Both the position numbers and the translations under genes were made by a program. DNA of 6,220 nt from DATNIC01 sp035604635. GTDB taxonomy: Bacteria; Vulcanimicrobiota; Vulcanimicrobiia; Vulcanimicrobiales; Vulcanimicrobiaceae. The stretch's first letter is position 1. Each line of letters starts with the position of its first letter. Below are positions 1 to 5,599 of this stretch, one piece after another. The stretch covers positions 1-6,220 of the forward strand of contig DATNIC010000239.1 in assembly GCA_035604635.1 (NCBI GenBank). The letters run 5' to 3'. Below the pieces are notes generated by a model. That model was not told the DNA's origin. It saw only the letters and a program-made list of their open reading frames with translations, and ran no database searches.

Positions 1-579
1 GCCGGTGTTGAGCCCTTCCTTCGCGCAGAATTCCAGCGTCGCGATGTCGCGCGTCTCCATCCACATCGGCGGATAAGGACGCTGCACGGGCATGACGCTC
101 AGCTCGAAATCGCCGTAAGGGATCAGCTCCGTGTCCCACGTGACGCGTCCGTCGCTGCGAAACGCCGCCTTCATGAAGCGCGCGAACTCGAGCGTGACGT
201 CGCGCCTGCTGCCGAAGTCGACCTTGAACGGCTCGAAGTACGCCGGCAGTATGCCGGGGACGAGCCCGACTTCAATGCGGCCGTTCGTAATCTGATCGGT
301 CAGCGCAATCTCTTCAAGCAGCCGAACCGGATGATGCAGCGCGACGACGTGGCCCATTGCACCCAGGCGGATCTGCTTCGTGCGCGCAGCCGCCGCGACG
401 ACGTACAGATTGGGAGCCGACATCCAACTTTCTTTCGGGGTGAAGTGGTGCTCGACCGAAAATCCGTAGTCGAAGCCAAGCTCGTCTGCGAGCTGCAGCT
501 CGCGCCAGAGCTGCTCGTAGCGCTGGCGAGGGGTCATGCCTTTCTTGCCCCAGACGTGGGCGAAATGTGCAAATCTCAT
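1..579 (-). CDS. Luciferase-like (LLM class) flavin-dependent monooxygenase, N-terminal part
   Basis: Partial gene: the ATG at 579-577 opens a frame of 193 codons that is still open at the window edge, so roughly the last 40-50% of a typical 330-380 residue protein is missing. It begins MRFAHFAHVW. It carries hallmarks of the bacterial luciferase TIM-barrel family: VEHHF at residues 42-46, RLGAMG at 71-76, and HHPVRLLEE followed by LTDQITNGR at 82-101, then VGLVPG at 104-109. Members use reduced flavin (FMNH2) and O2 to oxygenate organic substrates in the cytoplasm, normally with a separate flavin reductase. A weak GGGAA ribosome site lies just upstream at 588-584. It diverges from the binding-protein/oxygenase unit across 93 bases, which suggests shared control and a related pathway. 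The family call is firm. The substrate is unknown: the family includes alkanesulfonate, pyrimidine-ring (RutA) and aminopolycarboxylate monooxygenases, and nothing here separates them. Confidence 0.9.
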   Translation of the reverse strand, partial: MRFAHFAHVWGKKGMTPRQRYEQLWRELQLADELGFDYGFSVEHHFTPKESWMSAPNLYVVAAAARTKQIRLGAMGHVVALHHPVRLLEEIALTDQITNGRIEVGLVPGILPAYFEPFKVDFGSRRDVTLEFARFMKAAFRSDGRVTWDTELIPYGDFELSVMPVQRPYPPMWMETRDIATLEFCAKEGLNTG

Positions 580-616
580 CGTGTTCCCGCCCTAGACGTT
601 CGTTGGCAGGAGTTCA

Positions 617-622
617 TATAAT
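617..622 (+). promoter_or_regulatory. Candidate -10 box for the binding-protein/oxygenase operon
   Basis: A perfect TATAAT lies 51 bases upstream of the ATG at 673, in the only AT-rich patch of the window. No convincing -35 hexamer sits 16-18 bases upstream, so it would rely on an activator or be a weak promoter. The same patch read on the minus strand (ATTATATG) could serve the divergent monooxygenase gene. The motif match is seen; promoter function is inferred. Confidence 0.4.
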
Positions 623-640
623 CTGACGCCTAGTCCTGGC

Positions 641-654
641 TACTGTATCCAGTA
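641..654. promoter_or_regulatory. Candidate operator: inverted repeat TACTG-TATC-CAGTA
   Basis: A perfect 5-base inverted repeat with a 4-base spacer lies just downstream of the TATAAT box and 18 bases ahead of the binding-protein ATG. If transcription starts near 629, the repeat would sit in the early transcribed region, where a bound repressor could block the operon. Size and symmetry resemble sites of GntR/FadR-like dimeric regulators, but no regulator gene is present in the window and the assignment to a family is a guess. Confidence 0.4.
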
Positions 655-672
655 TTTGTTAAAGGAAAGTCC

Positions 673-1614
673 ATGCTTAAACGCCGCTACGTCTTAAGTT
701 TGCTCGCGGGTGCCGGCGCGGCAGCTCTCGCGCCGCCGGTCCGAGCGCAGACGCTCACGAACATCCGGGTCGGCACGTTCGCGTCGGAATCGACCGGCAG
801 CATTTTCTACGCGCAGGATCAGGGCTTCTTGGCCCGCCACGGCCTCTCGGCTACGATCAACATGGCGACCGGCGGTGCCGCAGTCGGATCCGCGATGATC
901 GCCGGCGATCTCGACATCGGCGAGGCCGACATCGTGACGATCGCGATCGCGCACGACAAGGGCCTCCCCTTCGTCTTCGTCGCGCCGGGCGAGCTGCATT
1001 CGATCAAAACGCCGACCTTGGCATGCGTCGTGCGCGATCCGTCGCTCCGGATCGGCAAAGACTTCAACGGCAAGACGATGGCATGCAATGTCTCGCGCGG
1101 ATTCGGTTCGCTCGTGACCAACGCGTGGATCGATAACAACGGCGGCGACTCGAAGACCGTCAAGTGGGTCGAGTTCCCGTTCCCCGCGCTCTCGGCCGCA
1201 TTGCAGCGCGGTACGATCGACGGGTACTGCGCTCCCGAGCCGTTCGTCACCTCGGGAGTCGCCGCCGGCGGACACCTCGTGCTCTTGGACAAAAATCCGG
1301 TCGCGCCGACGATCCTACAGGGCGGCTGGTTCGCGACGAAAGATTGGGTTGCGAAGAACCCTGCTGCAGCAATCGCCTTTCTGGGAGCGATTCGCGAAGC
1401 GAACGATTGGGCGAACGCCAACGCGCATGCAACCGCCGAGATCATCTCCAAGTACAGTAAGATCCCGCTGAATGTCATCGAAGGCATGAAGATGCGCGGG
1501 GAATACCAGCTGCGGTTCGATACGTCGACGATGCAGCCGCTCATCGACGCCGCGGCGAAGTACGGCTATATCTCGAACAAGTTTGCGGCCAAAGACATGC
1601 TCGCTAGAACGTGA
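673..1614 (+). CDS. ABC transporter substrate-binding protein, NMT1/THI5/SsuA-like
   Basis: A 313-residue exported solute-binding protein of the type that feeds nitrate/sulfonate/taurine and aromatic-acid class ABC importers. Residues 1-25 form a signal peptide: KRR at 3-5, a hydrophobic Ala/Leu core, and a VRA|Q signal peptidase I site after Ala25. The twin arginine makes Tat export possible. The mature protein shows family landmarks: YAQDQGF at 46-52, GDLDIGEAD at 78-86, the DFNGKT hinge at 130-135, LQRGTIDGYCAPEPF at 177-191 and the closing KYGYIS at 296-301. The start is supported by AAGGA at 662-666, six bases ahead of the ATG. Its stop overlaps the next gene's start in a GTGA junction, so it is very probably co-transcribed and translationally coupled with the oxygenase. 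No permease or ATPase gene follows, which is unusual; these may lie elsewhere. The ligand is unknown and is inferred to be the oxygenase substrate or its precursor. Confidence 0.9.
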   Translation: MLKRRYVLSLLAGAGAAALAPPVRAQTLTNIRVGTFASESTGSIFYAQDQGFLARHGLSATINMATGGAAVGSAMIAGDLDIGEADIVTIAIAHDKGLPFVFVAPGELHSIKTPTLACVVRDPSLRIGKDFNGKTMACNVSRGFGSLVTNAWIDNNGGDSKTVKWVEFPFPALSAALQRGTIDGYCAPEPFVTSGVAAGGHLVLLDKNPVAPTILQGGWFATKDWVAKNPAAAIAFLGAIREANDWANANAHATAEIISKYSKIPLNVIEGMKMRGEYQLRFDTSTMQPLIDAAAKYGYISNKFAAKDMLART

Positions 1615-2885
1615 TCGACGTCGGCAACCTGATCCAAGGGACCCGCATTCACGGGAGCCTGTACCGCGACCCGTCCGTCTTTGCGCGCGAGCTGGACGCG
1701 ATCTGGTACAAGGTGTGGGTCTACGTCGGGCACGAGAGCGAGATCCCGCGACCGGGCGACTTCGTCCGGCGCGCGATCGGGTTGCAGCCGGTCATCCTGG
1801 TGCGCGGCGCCGATGGAAAGATCAGGGTCTTCTTCAACCGTTGCCGCCACCGCGGTAACATGGTGTGCCACCTCGAGCACGGGAACGCGGCTGCATTTCG
1901 CTGCCCATATCACGGCTGGACGTATACCAACAACGGAGCGTTGATCGAGCCGACGTTCTCGGAAGGCTACGATGCGGGCTTGCGCAAGGAGGACTTCGGT
2001 CTCACGCCGCTCCCGCGCGTCGACTCGTACCGGGGGCTGATCTTCGCGAGCGTCAGTCCAGAGGGCATCTCGCTCGACGAGCACCTCGGCGGGGTCAAAG
2101 AGTTCATCGACCTCTTTATGGACCTCTCGCCAAGCGGCGAAATCGACGTTCGAACCGGGATCCAAAAACTGCGGTACGCCGGCAACTGGAAATTCATGCC
2201 GGAGAACTCGATGGAGGGCGACTACCACGGGCCCTTCATTCATAAGGTCGCGTTCGCGCTGCACAGCAAGCGAACGGGATTCGATGTCAGCTCCCTTTAC
2301 AAGAACGAGATCCCCGACGTCATCCGTTCGATCCCCGGGGGGCACATGGTGGAAGACTACCGTAAGGCGACGATCGAGCCGCCGAAGCGTGAGCCGAGCC
2401 CGGCCCGGCAAGCGTATGCCGCGGCGTTGGAGCGACGCTACGGTCCCCAGAAGGCTGCGCAACTCCTGACGACGATCGCGCCGCTCATCTACGTTTTCCC
2501 GAATCTCCTCTACCTCATGACCCACATCCGCGTCGTGCAGCCGGTCAGCGTCGACGAAACCTACGTGTACTATCAGCCCGTCCTGCTCAAGGACGCGCCC
2601 GATGAGATCAACGTGGGACGATTGCGTGACCACGAGTTCATGTTCGGTGCCGCCGGATTCATCTCGCCGGACGACATCGAGATCATGGAGCGCAATCAGA
2701 TCGCGCTGCATGCTGCGGGGAACGAGTGGCTGTTCATAGGGCGCGGCGCGCATCGCGATAAGGTCTTGCCGGACGGCAGCTCAATCGGTCATACGATGGA
2801 CGAGAACCATATCCGCGGCTTCTGGCAGCACTACGGGCGCGTAATGAGCCTGCCGGCGCGGGAGCCGGCGCGCGCCGGTGCCTGA
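1611..2885 (+). CDS. Rieske non-heme iron aromatic ring-hydroxylating oxygenase, alpha (catalytic) subunit
   Basis: A 424-residue catalytic subunit of a ring-hydroxylating dioxygenase. The Rieske [2Fe-2S] site is complete: C78-R-H80 and C98-P-Y-H101 with the usual 17-residue gap. The C-terminal catalytic domain has the mononuclear iron ligands in the expected pattern: ENSMEGDYHGPFIH at 198-211 gives H206 and H211 plus the bridging D204, and FGAAGFISPDDIEIME at 345-360 supplies D355. The last segment resembles the matching stretch of naphthalene dioxygenase. The enzyme would insert O2 into an aromatic or heteroaromatic ring using electrons from NAD(P)H via a reductase, sometimes with a ferredoxin; neither is in the window. 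The start is the GTG at 1611, overlapping the upstream stop by four bases, without a strong ribosome site, which implies coupling. The C-terminal tail (LPAREPARAGA) is Ala/Arg-rich and spans the junction with the beta gene. Class is secure; the substrate cannot be named. Confidence 0.95.
   Translation: MIDVGNLIQGTRIHGSLYRDPSVFARELDAIWYKVWVYVGHESEIPRPGDFVRRAIGLQPVILVRGADGKIRVFFNRCRHRGNMVCHLEHGNAAAFRCPYHGWTYTNNGALIEPTFSEGYDAGLRKEDFGLTPLPRVDSYRGLIFASVSPEGISLDEHLGGVKEFIDLFMDLSPSGEIDVRTGIQKLRYAGNWKFMPENSMEGDYHGPFIHKVAFALHSKRTGFDVSSLYKNEIPDVIRSIPGGHMVEDYRKATIEPPKREPSPARQAYAAALERRYGPQKAAQLLTTIAPLIYVFPNLLYLMTHIRVVQPVSVDETYVYYQPVLLKDAPDEINVGRLRDHEFMFGAAGFISPDDIEIMERNQIALHAAGNEWLFIGRGAHRDKVLPDGSSIGHTMDENHIRGFWQHYGRVMSLPAREPARAGA
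2853..2878 (+). promoter_or_regulatory. GC-rich hairpin at the alpha/beta gene junction
   Basis: CCGGCGCG (2853-2860) is perfectly complementary to CGCGCCGG (2871-2878). This gives an 8-pair all-GC stem with a 10-base loop that holds GGAG, and the stem ends on the first base of the beta GTG start codon. Such a structure could hold beta translation closed until ribosomes translating alpha melt it, helping keep the subunits in balance. Pairing is seen; the coupling role is inferred, and chance is possible in GC-rich DNA. Confidence 0.35.
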
Positions 2886-3345
2886 TTCCCAGGTCGAGCA
2901 CTTCCTCTATCATGAGGCACGCCTCATGGATGAAAGCCGCTATGAAGAGTGGCTCGACCTCTGGAGCGAAGATGCGCTGTACTGGGTACCGTGCAACGAC
3001 GACGACATCGACCCGGCGCGGCACGTTTCCATCATTTACGACGATCGGGAGCGGCTCGTTCAGCGCGTCGATCGCCTCAAGAGCGGCTCCGTTCTCGCTC
3101 AACAACCGAAGCCGCGGATGCGCAGATTGATTTCGAACATCGAGATCGTAGAGCGCGGGAGTGCGCAGTTGACCGTCCATTCGAATTTCATCCTCGGCGT
3201 CGCGCGAGGCGGAACCCAGCAAATCTGGGCGGGACGGAGCATACACGAGCTGCGCAGCCAAGGTGATTCGTTCAAAATCGCGCGCAAGACCGTCTTGCTG
3301 ATCGAGAACGATCAGGAGATACCGCTCTTACAGTTTCTCATCTAG
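2878..3345 (+). CDS. Ring-hydroxylating oxygenase beta (small) subunit
   Basis: A 155-residue protein of the ring-hydroxylating dioxygenase beta family (NTF2/SnoaL-like cone fold). Typical landmarks are EHFLYHEARLMDESRYEEWL at 7-26, LYWVPC at 34-39, a YDDRERLVQRVDRL stretch at 54-67, the RLISNIEI strand at 103-110, and KIARKTVLLIENDQ at 133-146 near the C-terminus. Beta subunits carry no metal and stabilise the alpha3beta3 hexamer. At 155 residues it is somewhat shorter than many (160-190), with little ahead of the conserved helix. The GTG start at 2878 overlaps the alpha gene by eight bases. GGAG at 2861-2864 is the only ribosome-site candidate and is about 13 bases away, so translation probably depends on ribosomes finishing alpha. 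An in-frame ATG at 2926 is a poor alternative because it would remove the conserved first helix. Its position directly after alpha confirms a two-component oxygenase core. Confidence 0.93.
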   Translation: MPDSQVEHFLYHEARLMDESRYEEWLDLWSEDALYWVPCNDDDIDPARHVSIIYDDRERLVQRVDRLKSGSVLAQQPKPRMRRLISNIEIVERGSAQLTVHSNFILGVARGGTQQIWAGRSIHELRSQGDSFKIARKTVLLIENDQEIPLLQFLI

Positions 3346-3363
3346 AAAGGCCACGGCAAGGAA

Positions 3364-4236
3364 ATGGAACACGGCCGCTATCCCTATTCGGCGATCGCGA
3401 AGCGTCCGAAGGTCACGCTTCCCAACGGCGCGCGCGTCGCGGTTTGGGTCACGCCGAACGTCGAGCACTACCACTACGACAAGCCCGCGATGTCGCTCAC
3501 GCAGATGACCGCGTCGTTGCGTCCCGACGTCCTCAACTACGCGTGGCGCGACTACGGCGTGCGCGTCGGGATTTGGCGGGTGATGGATATCCTCGAGCGT
3601 CAAGGCTTCGTCGCGACCGCCGCACTCAATTCCGAAGTTTGCACGCACTACCCGGAGATCATCGAAGAAGGCAATCGCCTGGGCTGGGAGTGGATGGCGC
3701 ACGGCCCCAACAACTCGATGCTGTTCACCGGGATGCCGGAAGATCAGGAAAAGCCGATCATCGCGCACGTCCTCGACGGCATCGCGAAAGGGACCGGAAA
3801 ACGCGCGCGCGGCTGGCTGGGCCCGGCGCTGACCGAGACCGATCACACGCTCGATCTCTTGGCAGAGGCCGGGATCGAGTACGTGGCCGACTGGTGCAAC
3901 GACGAGCAGCCCTATACGATGAAGACGCGCCACGGCTCGATCGTCGCGATGCCGTACACGCTTGAAGTCGGCGATATTCCCGTCTTCCTCTTCAACGGCG
4001 GAAGCGGCGAAGATTTCTCCAACATGATCATCGACCAGTTCGATCAGATGTACGAAGAAGGCGCAAAGATTACGCGCTTTCTCTCGATTGCGATTCACCC
4101 GTTTCTCGTCGGACATCCGTTCCGCGCCCGGCACCTCGAGCGAGCGCTCGCGCACATTCGCAAGCGACAGGACGTTTGGCTCACGACGGGAAGCGCTATG
4201 CTCGACTGGTACCGATCGTCGGGGACGCGGCCGTAG
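3364..4236 (+). CDS. Polysaccharide deacetylase-family protein, PuuE/cyclic-imidase-like amidohydrolase
   Basis: A 290-residue protein with the NodB-like (PuuE type) barrel. The N-terminal LPNGARVAVWV (19-29) followed by NVEH (32-35), DYGVRVGIWRVMDIL (63-77), ALNSEVC (87-93) with HYPEIIEEGNRLGWEWMAHG (95-114), MPYTL (196-200), and IAIHPFLVGHPFRARHLE (242-259) follow the order seen in metal-independent allantoinase PuuE and cyclic-imide hydrolases. It lacks a signal peptide, so it acts in the cytoplasm, not on cell wall. The classical deacetylase second motif (H-S/T-x-x-H) appears as HGPNNS at 113-118, with only its first His. Inferred role: hydrolysis of a C-N bond in a cyclic amide/imide arising from the oxygenase substrate. 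The ATG at 3364 is 18 bases after the beta stop; AAAGG at 3346-3350 is a distant ribosome site and AAGGA at 3358-3362 is unusually close. The 3' end overlaps the convergent amidase by 41 bases. True allantoinase activity is not implied by the context. Confidence 0.85.
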   Translation: MEHGRYPYSAIAKRPKVTLPNGARVAVWVTPNVEHYHYDKPAMSLTQMTASLRPDVLNYAWRDYGVRVGIWRVMDILERQGFVATAALNSEVCTHYPEIIEEGNRLGWEWMAHGPNNSMLFTGMPEDQEKPIIAHVLDGIAKGTGKRARGWLGPALTETDHTLDLLAEAGIEYVADWCNDEQPYTMKTRHGSIVAMPYTLEVGDIPVFLFNGGSGEDFSNMIIDQFDQMYEEGAKITRFLSIAIHPFLVGHPFRARHLERALAHIRKRQDVWLTTGSAMLDWYRSSGTRP

Positions 4237-5599
4237 CCAAGAGCCAGCCCGCGATCGCTGCCAGATCTTCGTCCGCGTTTTCGAAGCCGACGATCTGAAC
4301 GCCGAGCGGGACGCCCGCGACCGAAAGGAGCGGCAGGTTATACGACGGCGCGCCGATTGCCGAGGACGCGTCGTTGTACCAGGGCGTCCCGGTCTTCGGC
4401 TGCCCTTTTTGTCCCGGCCCGATGTGCGCCAACGTCGCGAAGCCGTCGACTTTTCCGGCGAGCGCACGATGCTGCATCCGTAGCCGTTCACGCGCGACGC
4501 ACGCACGGCGGTAATCTTCGAGCCCAAGCTGCTCGGCTTTGTCGATGTATCCGCGCATCGTCTCGCTGAAGGCCCCGGGACGCTCGTCGCGCCATGCGAG
4601 CATCGGCCAGCGAATCTCCCACAGCATCAGGTCGAAGAACCATTCCGGAACGCTTGAGGTCGCCTGCTCGTACTCGTGCAGCGCAGCCGACGCCCCCGGC
4701 TCGACGACCTCGACGCCGGCGTCCGCGAGGGTACGCAGGAACGCTTCAAAGGCAGCCTTCGATGCTTCGTCCGTATGCTGCCAACCGGCGGTGTACTGAC
4801 GCGCGAGCCGGAGCGGGCGCCGCGGCGGGGGCAACAGAGCGCGATCGAAGTGCGGGACGCAGCCTGGATCGCCGCCGGCGACGGCCGCAATGTGGTGCGC
4901 GACGATCCAGACGTCAGCGAGCGTCCCGCCGAGCAGGCCGAGATGGTTGACGCTCGGCGACGGATCGACGCCGCCGAATCGATTCAACGCGCCGAACGTC
5001 GGCTTCATCCCGATCACGCCGCAAATCGACGCAGGCCGAATCACAGAGCCGCGCACCTGGCTTCCGGTCGCGAGCGGCAGCATGCACGCTGCGACCGCGG
5101 CCGCCGATCCCGATGACGAACCACCCGGAGTGCGGGTGAGATCCCACGGATTCCACGTCGGCCCCGGCGCAGCCATCGTCAACTCGGTCGTCACCGTCTT
5201 GCCGACGATGACGGCGCCGCCGCGGCGCAATGCGTCAACATGCGCGGCATCGACTTCCGCATTGCGCGCATCGGCAAAGTACGCGCTGTTGACGCGCGTC
5301 GGGAAACCGCGAACATCGAAGCAGTCTTTGATCCCGACCGGGAGACCGTCGACCGCCGAGCGCTGCCGTCCGGCGCGCCAGCGCTCCGTCGCCGCATCGG
5401 CCGCTTTGCGCGCGCCGTCGAGGTCGAGGCACACGAACGCACGCACGTCCTTCTCGCGCCGATCGATCTCCTCGATACAGCGCTCGAGAAACGCGCGCGG
5501 CGAGTCGCCGCCGCCGGCGAACTCCCGGCATGCCTGCGCGAAGCAAAGATACCGCGCGCTCCGCGGATCGTAACGCGTCGTCCCCGTCACGTTAGACAC
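4196..5599 (-). CDS. Amidase-signature family hydrolase
   Basis: A 467-residue amidase-signature enzyme, a usual length for the family, hydrolysing carboxamide (or ester) bonds with a Ser-cisSer-Lys triad. With the GTG at 5599 as residue 1, the triad reads K91 (GLPVGIKDCFD), S161 (TPGGSSSGSAAA) and S185 (GSQVRGSVIRPA), with the 24-residue serine spacing of FAAH and malonamidase. CGVIGMKPT (193-201) and AGVPLGVQIVG (428-438) are further signatures. The nucleophile loop is unusual: Val182-Arg183-Gly184 replace the common T/I-G-G that lines the oxyanion hole. The start is uncertain. The GTG at 5599 has GGA eight bases ahead (5610-5608) and overlaps the upstream MmgE/PrpD stop by eight bases; a TTG at 5617 or a GTG at 5590 would change the N-terminus by +6 or -3 residues. 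It is probably co-transcribed with the MmgE/PrpD gene. Its tail overlaps the PuuE-like gene. It may release ammonia or an amine from a linear amide; the substrate is unknown. Confidence 0.92.
   Translation of the reverse strand: MSNVTGTTRYDPRSARYLCFAQACREFAGGGDSPRAFLERCIEEIDRREKDVRAFVCLDLDGARKAADAATERWRAGRQRSAVDGLPVGIKDCFDVRGFPTRVNSAYFADARNAEVDAAHVDALRRGGAVIVGKTVTTELTMAAPGPTWNPWDLTRTPGGSSSGSAAAVAACMLPLATGSQVRGSVIRPASICGVIGMKPTFGALNRFGGVDPSPSVNHLGLLGGTLADVWIVAHHIAAVAGGDPGCVPHFDRALLPPPRRPLRLARQYTAGWQHTDEASKAAFEAFLRTLADAGVEVVEPGASAALHEYEQATSSVPEWFFDLMLWEIRWPMLAWRDERPGAFSETMRGYIDKAEQLGLEDYRRACVARERLRMQHRALAGKVDGFATLAHIGPGQKGQPKTGTPWYNDASSAIGAPSYNLPLLSVAGVPLGVQIVGFENADEDLAAIAGWLLATAASPTIGTSRA

Noticed and set aside
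331..621. Plus-strand open frame of 96 codons near the left edge
   Set aside because: It is antisense to the well-supported flavin monooxygenase and runs into the promoter region; no domain is visible.
641..654. LexA (SOS) box
   Set aside because: The outer TACTG and CAGTA match LexA half-sites, but the spacing is 4 bases instead of the 10 needed for CTGT-N8-ACAG, and the neighbouring genes are catabolic.
1566..2753. Long minus-strand open frame (395 codons) opposite the Rieske alpha gene
   Set aside because: The plus strand has an intact Rieske oxygenase with all metal ligands; the antisense product is Arg/Asp/Val-rich with no recognisable domain, as expected of a shadow frame in GC-rich DNA.
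3364..4236. Secreted cell-wall polysaccharide deacetylase
   Set aside because: There is no signal peptide or membrane anchor, the metal motif is incomplete, and the gene sits in a catabolic operon; the PuuE-like reading fits better.
3328..4527. Long minus-strand open frame (399 codons) opposite the PuuE-like gene
   Set aside because: It covers parts of two well-recognised genes in other frames and its composition is typical of an antisense shadow.
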